Shown one piece after another: positions 1 to 7,861 of a DNA stretch of 64,000 nucleotides (positions are counted from its first letter, which is position 1; every line of letters starts with the position of its first letter). The position numbers and the translations under genes are program-made. Source of the stretch: a halophilic archaeon SHRA6 (GTDB lineage Archaea > Halobacteriota > Halobacteria > Halobacteriales > Haloferacaceae); NCBI GenBank assembly GCA_005239175.1, contig SOPS01000001.1:744001-808000 (forward strand), in the 5' to 3' direction. A model generated the notes under the pieces. The model worked only from the letters and a program-made list of their open reading frames with translations, did not search any database and was not told where the DNA came from.

Positions 1-2
1 GG

Positions 3-641
3 CTTCGCTGGGGCGGCGATCGGCTCACGACCGAGCGGCTCCGCCGAGAGATCAACGCCGAGTTGGCGGCCCACGGGGTCACAGATGCCGGAAACACGGT
101 AATCGGTGCAGGCGAGAGCGCAGCAGATCTCCATTTCACCGGCGACGTCGCGATCGATCCTGGCGAGACGGTGTTGATCGACATCTCTCCGCGGGGACCA
201 CAAGGGTACTACGGCGATCTCACACGCACCTTCGTCGTCGACGGCGACGGTGGGTGGGAACGGCGCGCGTACGTCGCAGTCGAATCCGCACTGAATATCG
301 CCTTTGGGGAGCTAGCTCCTGGAATCAACGCCGCGTCGGTGCATGCGGAGGCTGCCGCCGAGCTTGCCGCCTACGGGTTCCCGGCTGCCGAGGAGGGCGA
401 GGCGGGGTTCACTCACGGAACTGGTCACGGCGTCGGGGTGGGTCTCCACGAAGCGCCCGGGCTCACCGCCGATACGGAACTGCAACCCGGTCACGTCGTG
501 ACGATCGAACCCGGGGTGTACGATCCCGATCGTGGCGGCGTCCGTTTAGAAGATCTCGTCGTTATCACCGACGACGGCGCTGAGCGGCTTGCGACGTATC
601 CGCGGTCGATCGTCCCTGTGGCCGATCGGTTTCTTGACTGA
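3..641 (+). CDS. M24 family metallopeptidase (Xaa-Pro aminopeptidase/dipeptidase type), C-terminal part
   Basis: The gene enters from the left edge, and the reading frame is open from base 3 with no convincing start inside the window. What is visible is the pita-bread catalytic domain of an M24B peptidase, a cytosolic enzyme that removes the residue before proline. The five dinuclear-metal ligands are recognisable: an Asp in LIDISPRG, the Asp of GDLTRTF, the His of HGTGHGVGVGLHE, the Glu of TIEPGVYDP and the last Glu of GVRLEDLVV. It ends in a short DRFLD tail. The N-terminal creatinase domain must lie upstream of the window. The last 39 bases of this pattern (591-629) recur exactly at 3527-3565 in a broken copy. 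Confidence 0.9.
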   Translation, partial: LRWGGDRLTTERLRREINAELAAHGVTDAGNTVIGAGESAADLHFTGDVAIDPGETVLIDISPRGPQGYYGDLTRTFVVDGDGGWERRAYVAVESALNIAFGELAPGINAASVHAEAAAELAAYGFPAAEEGEAGFTHGTGHGVGVGLHEAPGLTADTELQPGHVVTIEPGVYDPDRGGVRLEDLVVITDDGAERLATYPRSIVPVADRFLD

Positions 642-734
642 TCGACACCGGTCATGTTTGCCCGTCGTCGGGTGGGCACACGGCTGCGACCGATCGGCTC
701 AATGATTTTATCCCTCGGTGTGGTACCAACCAGT

Positions 735-935
735 ATGGAAGACCTCAGCACTATGGAGATTGGCGACACTGTCGAGGACCCACGCGGGGACGGCCGAACG
801 TACCGAATCGTCGAAACCGAGACGAGCTCGGTTGGCAAAATCACGGGCGTAATCCTCGAGCCAATCGATGGTGACGGCGACGGCGATCGAATTCGCATTC
901 CGTCGACGGAGTGGAGCGATATCTGGACCGCGTAA
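735..935 (+). CDS. Small acidic hypothetical protein (66 aa)
   Basis: This 66-residue acidic protein begins MEDLSTMEIGDTV. The ATG at 735 is preferred over an in-frame upstream start at 654, because the upstream extension is arginine-rich and unlike a haloarchaeal protein. It has a GDTVEDP..RTYRIVE pattern, a short central repeat of Asp-Gly pairs and a C-terminal EWSDIW. The look is of a small beta-barrel, but I do not recognise a named family. It converges with the fatty-acid transporter gene 30 bases away. An AT-rich element near 703-711 could be its promoter. Confidence 0.65.
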   Translation: MEDLSTMEIGDTVEDPRGDGRTYRIVETETSSVGKITGVILEPIDGDGDGDRIRIPSTEWSDIWTA

Positions 936-967
936 AAACAGTCTGTTCGGTTGTGCTTGCGACCCGG

Positions 968-2473
968 TCAGAACCCGAGGGCCTCGTACGGCAACACGAG
1001 TAACAGCACGGTGAGGAACGGGAACAGCGCAAGCAACATCACGACGGCGTAGCCGAACATCTCGCGGGCTTTGATCCGCGTGATCGCCAGAAGCGGGATC
1101 GCCCAGAACGGATTCAACAGATTGGTGTGGGCGTCTCCAACCGCGTACGCCATTGTCGCCTGTCCGACGGGGACGTTCTGTTCGATCGCCGCATTGAGCA
1201 CGGACGGCCCGAGGACGATCCACTCACCGCCGCCGGAGGGCACAAAGAGATTTACCGCAGCGGCCGCAAGCCACGCGAATACTGGGAACGTCTCTGGCGT
1301 CGACAGATCGATCAGTATCTGTGCGATCTCGCCCGCGAGGCCCGATCCGGCCATAATTCCCTGAATGCCCGCAAAAAACGGAAACAGAAGGATAATCCCT
1401 GCGGCGGCCCCTGCGGCCTCTCCGAACTTCGCACGGTAAGCCGAAGGATTTGTCCAGACCAACAGCCCGGCCATCAGGAAACCGAAGTTGACGACGTTGA
1501 GCGCCAGCGCGCTGCGTCCTTGATCGACGAACAGCCACACGACGTATGCAACCCCCGCCAGCGCAACAAGCCCACCTAACAGCCGGCTGTTGTCGATTAT
1601 CTCCGCAGGGACCGGACGAGTCTCGGTTGCCTCCGCGCCCGGTTCCGGCTCTGGGTCGGTTGCTGGCGGCTCGTCAGGGTCGTCGGCACCCCCGTCGGCG
1701 GCGGCGTCGAACAGTTCGCTTTCAGGGATGTATTCTGTGATCCCGCGGGACCGATCGCCCGATGGCGTAATGAGATACAGGACGATCGCAGCGAAGATGA
1801 TCGAGAGAACAGTCAACGCGATGCCGTAGCCGTGAAGGATCGTTTCACTGGCCGGGACGGGGCCATCAAGCATTGCAAACGCGGTGCCTTCGCCGACGGC
1901 ATTCGCGTCCGTCAAAAGCAGCGGAGCCGATCCAGACAGCCCCCAGTGCCACGTCAGTCCAAGGCCCATGTATCCCGCAACCGCGAGGACTGGGTAATGG
2001 ACGTCAATACCGCGCTCATGTGCGGCTTTTCCCATCTCACGGGCGAAAATCGCGCCGAGAATAAGGCTGAATCCCCAGTGGATCCAGGCGATCGCCATCG
2101 AAAACACGGCAACCAAGATCACCGCCTGGCCACCGTTTTTTGGAATCGATGACAGTCGGACCAACACGTCGTTGATCCGGGGATGGTACGCCAGCGCGAA
2201 GCCGGTCATGAGAATGAGCGTCATCTGCATGGCGAACGCAAGGAAGTTCCAAAAGCCCCCGTACCACAGTTCGATCAGTGCAAACGGCCCGGCGGTACCC
2301 CCGCCTGGCTGTTCAATCACACCGATTTGTCCGAAAATCAACGCGCCGAGGTACACGAGATACGTCAGGATGATCGCGAACAAAAACGGGCTCGGTACCC
2401 AGCGTTCGACCACCGTCGCGATGCGATACCCGATCGTCTCGATTGTCGACGCCTCCGCGTCTGCTGTTGCCAT
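968..2473 (-). CDS. Short-chain fatty acid transporter, AtoE/TIGR00366 family
   Basis: The protein has 501 residues and roughly a dozen hydrophobic segments. The N-terminus (IGYRIATVVERWVPSPFLFA) and internal Gly/Trp-rich motifs such as HWGFSLILGAIFAREMG and LTWHWGLSGSAPL are typical of the AtoE-type permease family, which takes up acetoacetate and short-chain fatty acids. A cytoplasmic loop near residues 250-290 is very rich in Asp, Glu and Pro, a halophilic insertion. FVPSGGGEWIVLGP and GDAHTNLLNPFWAIP near the C-terminus are also family motifs. The ATG lies about 27 bases from a TATA element at 2496-2504, so the transcript is probably leaderless. Substrate is inferred from family only. Confidence 0.9.
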   Translation of the reverse strand: MATADAEASTIETIGYRIATVVERWVPSPFLFAIILTYLVYLGALIFGQIGVIEQPGGGTAGPFALIELWYGGFWNFLAFAMQMTLILMTGFALAYHPRINDVLVRLSSIPKNGGQAVILVAVFSMAIAWIHWGFSLILGAIFAREMGKAAHERGIDVHYPVLAVAGYMGLGLTWHWGLSGSAPLLLTDANAVGEGTAFAMLDGPVPASETILHGYGIALTVLSIIFAAIVLYLITPSGDRSRGITEYIPESELFDAAADGGADDPDEPPATDPEPEPGAEATETRPVPAEIIDNSRLLGGLVALAGVAYVVWLFVDQGRSALALNVVNFGFLMAGLLVWTNPSAYRAKFGEAAGAAAGIILLFPFFAGIQGIMAGSGLAGEIAQILIDLSTPETFPVFAWLAAAAVNLFVPSGGGEWIVLGPSVLNAAIEQNVPVGQATMAYAVGDAHTNLLNPFWAIPLLAITRIKAREMFGYAVVMLLALFPFLTVLLLVLPYEALGF

Positions 2474-2495
2474 TGACCATATATCATGGATGTCC

Positions 2496-2504
2496 AGTAT
2501 AAAT
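2496..2504 (-). promoter_or_regulatory. TATA element for the fatty-acid transporter
   Basis: Read on the minus strand this is ATTTATACT, centred about 27 bases before the ATG at 2473. That is the spacing expected of an archaeal TATA box driving a leaderless or nearly leaderless transcript. Confidence 0.55.
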
Positions 2505-2580
2505 CATTCGTCCCCGGATGCTGGCTTTGTCCCTAATAAATCAATGATTTGCTATTTGTTTGCTCATCAGATTTGGCTTC

Positions 2581-3004
2581 TCAGTAGTCGACGGTGGCTT
2601 CGGTTCGACAGAAGCCGTGGAACGATCGCTCCTCGCGCCCACCGGGCGGCGATCCGACGAACACGCCAAACATCTCTCGCTCAGGGTATATTGTCACGTC
2701 GGCTCGTTCATCGTCGAAAACAGCAGGTAGCGAAGCATGTCCTCAGAATCGTCGACGAGACGAACGCCGCCGGATTTTGCCGCCGTAAACACGGCATAGT
2801 CGCCTTCCCGAACCGAATACGACGTGCTATCGCATCGTCGCAGTCCTGTTCTAACGGGCAAATATATGACCTCTTGCTTCGCCGTATGTTAGTGGTACGG
2901 CCAAGAGTTGCCCGCGGTGGCAGTTCGTAGAGGCTGCAGCCGAGTTGTTTGCTCTCCGTGGACTCACTCAGTTGCTTACGCCGAAAGTCGGTGTTTCCCT
3001 GCAT
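2581..3004 (-). pseudogene. Cupin-domain protein, frameshifted remnant
   Basis: No single frame is open, but joining frames gives a recognisable single-domain haloarchaeal cupin. It runs from SKQLGCSLYELPPRA, through YSVREGDYAVFTAAKSGG and LVDDSEDMLRYLLFSTMNEP, to DVTIYPEREMFGVFVGSPPG and a final EATVDY stop at 2581-2583. At least two frame disruptions separate these blocks: one before AKQEVIYLP near 2890, and one just after MNEP near 2700. The metal-binding His cluster expected after LPP is lost in the first disruption. The ATG at 3004 could be the old start. It lies between two intact transporter genes with other broken genes, so it is decaying DNA rather than sequencing noise in one spot. 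Confidence 0.7.
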
Positions 3005-3371
3005 GAAAGTTGTTCACTCTATGTCAGATTCGTTGATTGGTCGCATGTCTCATACATGGCTGAATTTTACACTACATTCCGCGTTGATCGCATCCACCCG
3101 AGTTATGTGGGCCATACAGCTGCGATCGGCTCGCACACAGCGACGCACTTCAGCCACTCAGCTTCGATCAGAGCGAGTAGTCGACTCCTCACCTGCCCCA
3201 TCACCGTCGGGTCGATTACCCTCGTCACGCCGCTGGAGTCGCTCAGGCAACAACCCAACAAAAAGTCGTTTGGCGGTCGTCTGCGGATCCAACACGTACT
3301 GGGGAACAGCGACTATCGCGTTTGCGACGACGATCATCCCGACATCCATCGCCGTCTCGCCTGCCAACAGT

Positions 3372-3577
3372 ATGGTAACGCTGAAGTTTTCCATGGAAAT
3401 AGAGAAAACCTACCTCAGGACCGTTGAGCCCGGCGACGCGGTCAACATCGAACAGGCAATGCCTGCGGACGGCCGCTTTGACGGCCACGTGCTTTCGTCA
3501 TCACAACCGACGGCGCACGACGGCTCGCGACGTATCCGCGGTCGATCGTCCCTGTGGCCGATCGGACCCTCGAGTAA
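3372..3577 (+). pseudogene. Mosaic remnant: riboflavin-synthase-like fragment joined to an M24 peptidase tail
   Basis: The first part (3372-3505) reads KTYLRTVEPGDAVNIEQA followed by MPADGRFDGHVL. That is the signature of domain 1 of riboflavin synthase (Gly-Asp-x-Val-Asn-Ile-Glu, then Gly-Arg-Phe-Asp-Gly-His). Near 3505 the frame shifts, and the rest reads ITTDGARRLATYPRS then IVPVADRTLE and a stop at 3575-3577. This copies the C-terminus of the M24 peptidase at the left edge, including 39 identical bases. Neither enzyme could be made from this. A 78-codon minus-strand frame at 3158-3394 overlaps only the weak upstream part and I did not accept it. Confidence 0.65.
3527..3565 (+). repeat. 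39-bp exact direct copy of 591-629
   Basis: Both copies begin GCGACGTATCCGCGG and end GTGGCCGATCGG with no mismatch. They encode the same ATYPRSIVPVADR segment of an M24 peptidase. The copies lie 2.9 kb apart and flank the fatty-acid transporter and the cupin remnant. Confidence 0.85.
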
Positions 3578-3610
3578 TCTTGATCGACTACGGCCGTCCG
3601 TCCATCGCAA

Positions 3611-4804
3611 TCAGATGAGCGTCGACGCGAAATCGAGCCCCACGTATCCGATCAGACACGAGCCGAGCAGTGCCGAGAGCCACGCCGCGGCTGTGATTGT
3701 GATCTTCCGCACAGAGACGCCCTCCGTACCGACGACGAGGCCGCTGCCGATGACACTCGAGATGATGATATTGTTGAGTGAGATGGGAAAGCCGAGGAGA
3801 ATCCCGGTCTGGGTGATGACGAACGCGGGGACGAGTGCAGCGATGGATCGGCGGGTGCCGAGCTGAGAATACTCGTTTGCGACCGCCTGAATAATTCGGG
3901 GTGCGCCGGTCCAGCCCCCAACGAGGAGTCCGACAGCCCCCACCAGAACGACGTTTCTCGCCGTCAAAAGCGTCAATTCCCCGGCGAGGACCCCAAGTGG
4001 GCCGATCGCGAGTCCGACCTGACTCCCCCCGCTGGAGAAGGCGACAAGTCCGCCGAGCGCGATTAAAAACTGTTGGACCGCGACGTCGATTGACTGCCTC
4101 GTTTGGCGGCGGAGCACGAGGAATACGCCGAGGCCACAGACGAGGCTAGTCGTGGCCATGATGAGGTCGTAGGAGCCGACGATCGTCGGGGCAGAACCCA
4201 GCGACTGGGAGGCCATGTTGGCGATCGTCGGCCGGGTGCCGGAGGCGGCAGGGAGGACCTCAAGCGTGACGTTGGCGATTACGATGCCGACGAGCCCGCC
4301 CAACAGCGGGATCGCAAGGGTGTCGGGGACATCCTCACGCCGGAGTATCGAGGCGGTGAGATAGGCGATCGACGCGCCGGTCGGCGGAACGAGCACCCAG
4401 AAGATCGCCAGTTCGCGGTAGGTCTCGGTGGCCGGGTCGCCACCGAGTGCGAGACCGACACCGATTATGGCGCCCGTCGTCGCGAACGCGGCGGGGATCG
4501 GATAGCTGGTGGCGACCCCAATGGCGATAAATCCGGCAGCGGTGAGTAGTCCGACGGCAACGGCGAGCGGCGTCAGCGATGTGCCGAGAATGAGATCGTT
4601 CCCAACCGTCTCCGAGACGCTCCCGCCCTGCAGGATCGCCCCGGCTGCGGCGAGGACACCGACCAGGAGCGCTGCTCGCATCACCGTCAGTGCGCGGGCA
4701 CCGACCGCCGGGGCCAGCGGCGGGGACGTACTACTGGCACCGAGTGCCCACGCCAACGAGATGCTGGCGAGCAACGCGATCGTCAAAAGCGCCACCGACG
4801 ACAT
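3611..4804 (-). CDS. Inorganic phosphate transporter, PiT family
   Basis: This 397-residue membrane protein has about ten to eleven hydrophobic segments. It shows the duplicated PiT architecture: an N-terminal LGASSTSPPLAPAVGARAL in place of the classical GANDVAN signature, and a related second half ending in a Gly/Ser-rich ISSVIGSGLVVG motif. PiT proteins import phosphate (or a divalent metal-phosphate complex) in symport with Na+ or H+. A second FSSGGSQVGLAIGPL motif replaces the other GANDVAN copy, which is common in haloarchaeal members. It is followed downstream by the decayed region. A TATA element lies about 30 bases before the ATG. Confidence 0.9.
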   Translation of the reverse strand: MSSVALLTIALLASISLAWALGASSTSPPLAPAVGARALTVMRAALLVGVLAAAGAILQGGSVSETVGNDLILGTSLTPLAVAVGLLTAAGFIAIGVATSYPIPAAFATTGAIIGVGLALGGDPATETYRELAIFWVLVPPTGASIAYLTASILRREDVPDTLAIPLLGGLVGIVIANVTLEVLPAASGTRPTIANMASQSLGSAPTIVGSYDLIMATTSLVCGLGVFLVLRRQTRQSIDVAVQQFLIALGGLVAFSSGGSQVGLAIGPLGVLAGELTLLTARNVVLVGAVGLLVGGWTGAPRIIQAVANEYSQLGTRRSIAALVPAFVITQTGILLGFPISLNNIIISSVIGSGLVVGTEGVSVRKITITAAAWLSALLGSCLIGYVGLDFASTLI

Positions 4805-4827
4805 CTACTCGTAATTCTTCGTCGTAT

Positions 4828-4838
4828 TGCAATAAATG
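4828..4838 (-). promoter_or_regulatory. TATA element for the PiT phosphate transporter
   Basis: On the minus strand the sequence reads ACATTTATTGC, 24-34 bases upstream of the ATG at 4804. The spacing fits a near-leaderless archaeal promoter. Confidence 0.5.
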
Positions 4839-4893
4839 TACATTCCAGCGCCACGGGTTCAGCGGCTGACGTACGAACAGCAGTTAGCGTGGG

Positions 4894-6288
4894 CTACCGA
4901 TCGAACTCCAGTTCGACGTGCTGCGTTGAACGAAATCGGTCTTCGGGATCCCACTTCGATTTGACCTCGGCGAGTCGATCGTAGTTCTCGCCGAACGCTG
5001 CCCTGACGCGGGCTTCGTCGGTGTCCGTCTGGTTGTTAACGTACTCTCCACCGGTCCCGAACTCTCGGAGTGTCTCGTGGAGGTGCCTAGTCCAGCTAAT
5101 ACAGGACTCGTCATCAGCCTCGTCCAGCCAGTGGCCCTGGATGTGCACCGCGAACTGGGCGTCGCGATGCGGATAGGCGGTTGCGTCTCTGGAGACATCG
5201 TTGATCGCACCGCCGAGTCCGTAGATCGCGACGTTCGACTGGGGTGTCGGCGTCGGGAACGTCTCCGCAAGGAGCGTCTCGATGAAGGCCTCGTGTAACT
5301 CGTCGATATAGAACGACTCCCAGTGGTGTCGGTGGCCACTTGGTATCTCGAACGGATCGTACAACTCGGTATAATCGGTGGGATAGACCGCAGCGACGTG
5401 CGGATCGCCAAAGTCGGCGAAGGATTCCAGCGCCTCCTTGAGGTCGTCTCCCGATCCGACACCCATCACGTAGCCGGCGACAGCGGGTTGTCCGTGGAGC
5501 GATTCGGGCAGATCTGGGATCGGGGGGACCGTCATCACCGCGGCTGTTGGGAACGTTTCGTCGGGCAGGTCTGGGGCGACTTTGTTGAAGTAGTTCAGGT
5601 ACTCTGTCGCCCCATCGAACGGATACAGCACGTTCGCAACGAGGCACTCTCGGGAAGCCTCCACACAGTCAAATTCAAAGGCGGTCACGATGCCGACATT
5701 GCCACTCCCACCACGGATCGCCCAGAAGAGCTCCTCGTTTTCATTTTCGCTCGCGGTGACGACGTCCCCGGCTGCGGTGATCACTTCTGCCGACCGCAGG
5801 TTGTCACAGGCCAGCCCATTCATTCGACCGGTGACGCCCATCCCACCGCCGAGGGTGAACCCGGCAACGCCGACAGCGTCCGGGATTCCAGGCGGAATCA
5901 GGCCATGATCGAGAGCGGCCGCATTGACGAGGTCCCACGTCGCGCCACCGCCAACAGTGACGGTCTTCGAGTCTGGATCGACATCGACATCCTGGATCGG
6001 AGTTAGATCGAAGACGACGCCGTCTTCAACGATGGCGTGGCCGGTCGTCATGTGGCCGCCCGCTTTCACCGAGAATGGAATATCGTACTCCGTAACCGCC
6101 GCAAGCGCAGCGACGACATCCGCAGTATTCTCACACTGGACGACAGCGGCAGGATACCGTTCGATCGCGCCGTTCCAGATGGCGATTGCTTCGCTGTACC
6201 TCGCTTCGCTGGGAAGCAGACACCGATCGCCGAATTGGGTTTGGAGTTCCGATACGAGGTCTGCCGGTACGTTATCACGGGTTGACAT
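4894..6288 (-). CDS. FAD-linked oxidoreductase of the berberine-bridge (BBE) type
   Basis: The protein has 464 residues from the ATG at 6288. A PCMH/VAO-type FAD-binding domain occupies about residues 35-210, with SVKAGGHMTTGHA at the usual His-flavinylation region and GGGMGVTGRMNGLACDN and WAIRGGSGNVGIVTAFEF as FAD-binding loops. The C-terminal BBE segment is NYDRLAEVKSKWDPEDRF. Such enzymes oxidise sugars, alcohols or secondary metabolites with O2 or another acceptor; the substrate here is unknown. A TTG at 6303 is also in frame and sits about 27 bases from a TATA-like element, so a leaderless TTG start is possible. The gene stands alone. Confidence 0.88.
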   Translation of the reverse strand: MSTRDNVPADLVSELQTQFGDRCLLPSEARYSEAIAIWNGAIERYPAAVVQCENTADVVAALAAVTEYDIPFSVKAGGHMTTGHAIVEDGVVFDLTPIQDVDVDPDSKTVTVGGGATWDLVNAAALDHGLIPPGIPDAVGVAGFTLGGGMGVTGRMNGLACDNLRSAEVITAAGDVVTASENENEELFWAIRGGSGNVGIVTAFEFDCVEASRECLVANVLYPFDGATEYLNYFNKVAPDLPDETFPTAAVMTVPPIPDLPESLHGQPAVAGYVMGVGSGDDLKEALESFADFGDPHVAAVYPTDYTELYDPFEIPSGHRHHWESFYIDELHEAFIETLLAETFPTPTPQSNVAIYGLGGAINDVSRDATAYPHRDAQFAVHIQGHWLDEADDESCISWTRHLHETLREFGTGGEYVNNQTDTDEARVRAAFGENYDRLAEVKSKWDPEDRFRSTQHVELEFDR

Positions 6289-6303
6289 GATTTCGGCTAC
6301 CAA

Positions 6304-6626
6304 TGAGACCGACAGTATCTTAATGATTTTTTAAACATTGACCCAGTTGTATTGTTCAGACACAGAGTGCTCATCACACGATCACCCTCCATGTCCTGAG
6401 ATTACAGCAGAAACCATTGATAGGATTTGACGCAGTCTTGTGAGGTGCCAGCGAGATTACACCGACCGAAACAGATGAAAAATACGGGTGCCTCTGGCGT
6501 GACCCTGAGGCGGTTCACTCGCGACGCTGTGGGGAGAAATTGGCCTCAGGACGCACGAGGCACGATCGACCTGTTGAAATCTGCGTCGTGGCTCGATCGA
6601 GGACCCGTGTCGTGTCTCAGCCAGTA
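6304..6626. other. Intergenic, 323 bp
   Basis: The left end carries an AT-rich element at about 6325-6336 that can serve as the TATA box of the FAD oxidase on the minus strand. The rest holds no gene I can support. Around 6568-6583 the phrase ACCTGTTGAAATCTG weakly resembles the transposon-end sequence seen at 23481, 24400, 57522 and 60209. Confidence 0.5.
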
Positions 6627-6866
6627 TCAGACGTTGAGCCGAATGGTCGTGTCGGTGATGTTCGAGACGTACTGGTGGGGTAAGCCATGGCTCTGCTGAT
6701 TGACCGTGCCGTCCCAGTTCAGTTCTGAGAGCGTATCTGGATCGGCGTCCGGGCCGACTTCAACGTACAGCTCGCCGTTCCGTACGTCGTTTACCGTCCC
6801 GATTTCGACGCCACCCTGGTCGACCACCCGCTTTCCGATGTGTTGGTCGGTGTACTGCGCAACCAT
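6627..6866 (-). CDS. PRC-barrel-like small protein
   Basis: It is a 79-residue acidic protein whose N-terminal half (IGKRVVDQGGVEIGTVNDV, then GELYVEV) has the strand-turn pattern of PRC-barrel domains, small beta-barrels found in RNA-processing and membrane-associated proteins. The C-terminal half ends in HQYVSNITDTTIRLNV, seen in haloarchaeal PRC proteins. I prefer the ATG at 6866 (MVAQYTDQ) because homologous proteins usually begin just before this motif; an in-frame ATG at 6887 would add seven residues. Its partner or pathway is not evident from the neighbours. Confidence 0.75.
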   Translation of the reverse strand: MVAQYTDQHIGKRVVDQGGVEIGTVNDVRNGELYVEVGPDADPDTLSELNWDGTVNQQSHGLPHQYVSNITDTTIRLNV

Positions 6867-6949
6867 GTGACGAACGTCGCGCGCCAACGAGGAATGCGTT
6901 TGGGATGGGGTTGGTGAGGGCTGTCGCTGCGAGTCTTCGAGGTTTCAGT

Positions 6950-7101
6950 CCGGATCGCAAAGTTCGGCGACGATGGCGTATGAGTCTGGGCGCTCGATTT
7001 TGCCCCGAGCGATGTGTGCGATCGTCAGTCATTCCGGTATCGGTGAGCCTTGATTTCGGACAAGCGTTCGTGGTGGAGAACCGTCCAGTCGTTCGTCACT
7101 C
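6950..7101 (-). pseudogene. Short interrupted ORF of unknown identity
   Basis: A frame starting MSDERLDGSPPRTLV at 7101 has an in-frame TGA after 24 codons. It then continues LTIAHIARGKIERPDSYAIV to a second stop. The second segment has haloarchaeal codon use and an acidic character, suggesting a remnant of a real small gene upstream of the PRC-barrel gene. I do not recognise the family. Confidence 0.3.
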
Positions 7102-7207
7102 ATGGTAAGAACTAACATGCACGACAGATACATTTAGAACGGCGCTACAGCGAATGAAAGGTGGCGAGCGACGAGTCCATGTGGAGCGCCGTCTCCGGGG
7201 TGAAACC

Positions 7208-7642
7208 ATGTCAGAAGGAGAATACGATAGCAAGGGTCTCGTCCGTAACTACCTGCGCGCGTTCAACGAACGAGACAGAGAGACACTCTCAGAACTTCTC
7301 GCGGAGGATGTCGTCGAGCACGGGAGTCACGAAGAGCGACATAACCTCGATGAAATAATCGAGTATCTCGAAGCCCTCTTCGAGACGTTCCCGGACTACT
7401 CCGGCAGTACCGACGAGATGGTCGCAGAAGACGATTTTGTCGTCGTTCGATACACCGCTCGCGGCACGCACACGGGCGAGTATCAGGACATCAAACCGAC
7501 CAGCAAAACCGTCGAGTGGACGGGAATTGGAATGTACCGCATCGAGGACGGCAGAATCGATGAGATATGGCTCGAAGAAGACAGGGCTGGTCTCCTCGAA
7601 CAGCTCGAAGTCGCCAGTCCACCGGCGCACCTCAGGATATAA
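7208..7642 (+). CDS. SnoaL-like / ester cyclase family protein (NTF2-like fold)
   Basis: The protein has 144 residues with the cone-shaped alpha+beta pattern of SnoaL-like polyketide cyclases: helix VRNYLRAFNERDRETLSELL, strand EDVVEHG, LDEIIEYLEALFETFPDYS, and C-terminal strands ARGTHTGEYQDIKPT and GMYRIEDGRIDEIWLEED. The conserved His of ARGTHTG and the Asp/Glu of the last strands would line the cavity. Most haloarchaeal members have no known substrate, so cyclase activity is only a family label. The ATG at 7208 is chosen; an upstream in-frame start at 7154 would add an arginine-rich stretch unlike the rest. Confidence 0.82.
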   Translation: MSEGEYDSKGLVRNYLRAFNERDRETLSELLAEDVVEHGSHEERHNLDEIIEYLEALFETFPDYSGSTDEMVAEDDFVVVRYTARGTHTGEYQDIKPTSKTVEWTGIGMYRIEDGRIDEIWLEEDRAGLLEQLEVASPPAHLRI

Positions 7643-7780
7643 TCGACCCGATGCCGCCGGTGTTCGGCCTCATCCCAACACGCAGTTCACATTTTTTATA
7701 GTGTCTCACTTGGTAGGCAGAAGCAGAGGAAATTCTATTATGTTCGTTCACTTCTCGTCGTAAATTATGGATGAAAAGCT

Positions 7781-7820
7781 GCCCTCGACACTCACGATCC
7801 ACAATCTATCCACAGTGAGG
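7781..7820 (+). repeat. Dispersed 40-bp repeat, copy 1
   Basis: This segment (CTCACGATCCACAATCTATC at its centre) matches 12661-12700 at about 32 of 40 positions. Both copies lie just downstream of a plus-strand gene. No coding or terminator hairpin explains the match. Confidence 0.6.
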
Positions 7821-7861
7821 TAGAAGGATTGGCAGGATATCAAGCCGCCACAGGAGTTCAT

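Noticed and set aside
3158-3394. Minus-strand 78-codon frame beginning MENFSVTILLAGETAMDVG
   Set aside because: One hydrophobic segment and plausible codons, but it lies antisense to and adjacent to the riboflavin-synthase-like remnant and in a decayed block. No family resemblance, so I did not list it as a gene.
6560-6590. Possible transposon end ACCTGTTGAAATCTG
   Set aside because: Only about a dozen bases match the end family and neither a partner nor sub-terminal motif is seen.
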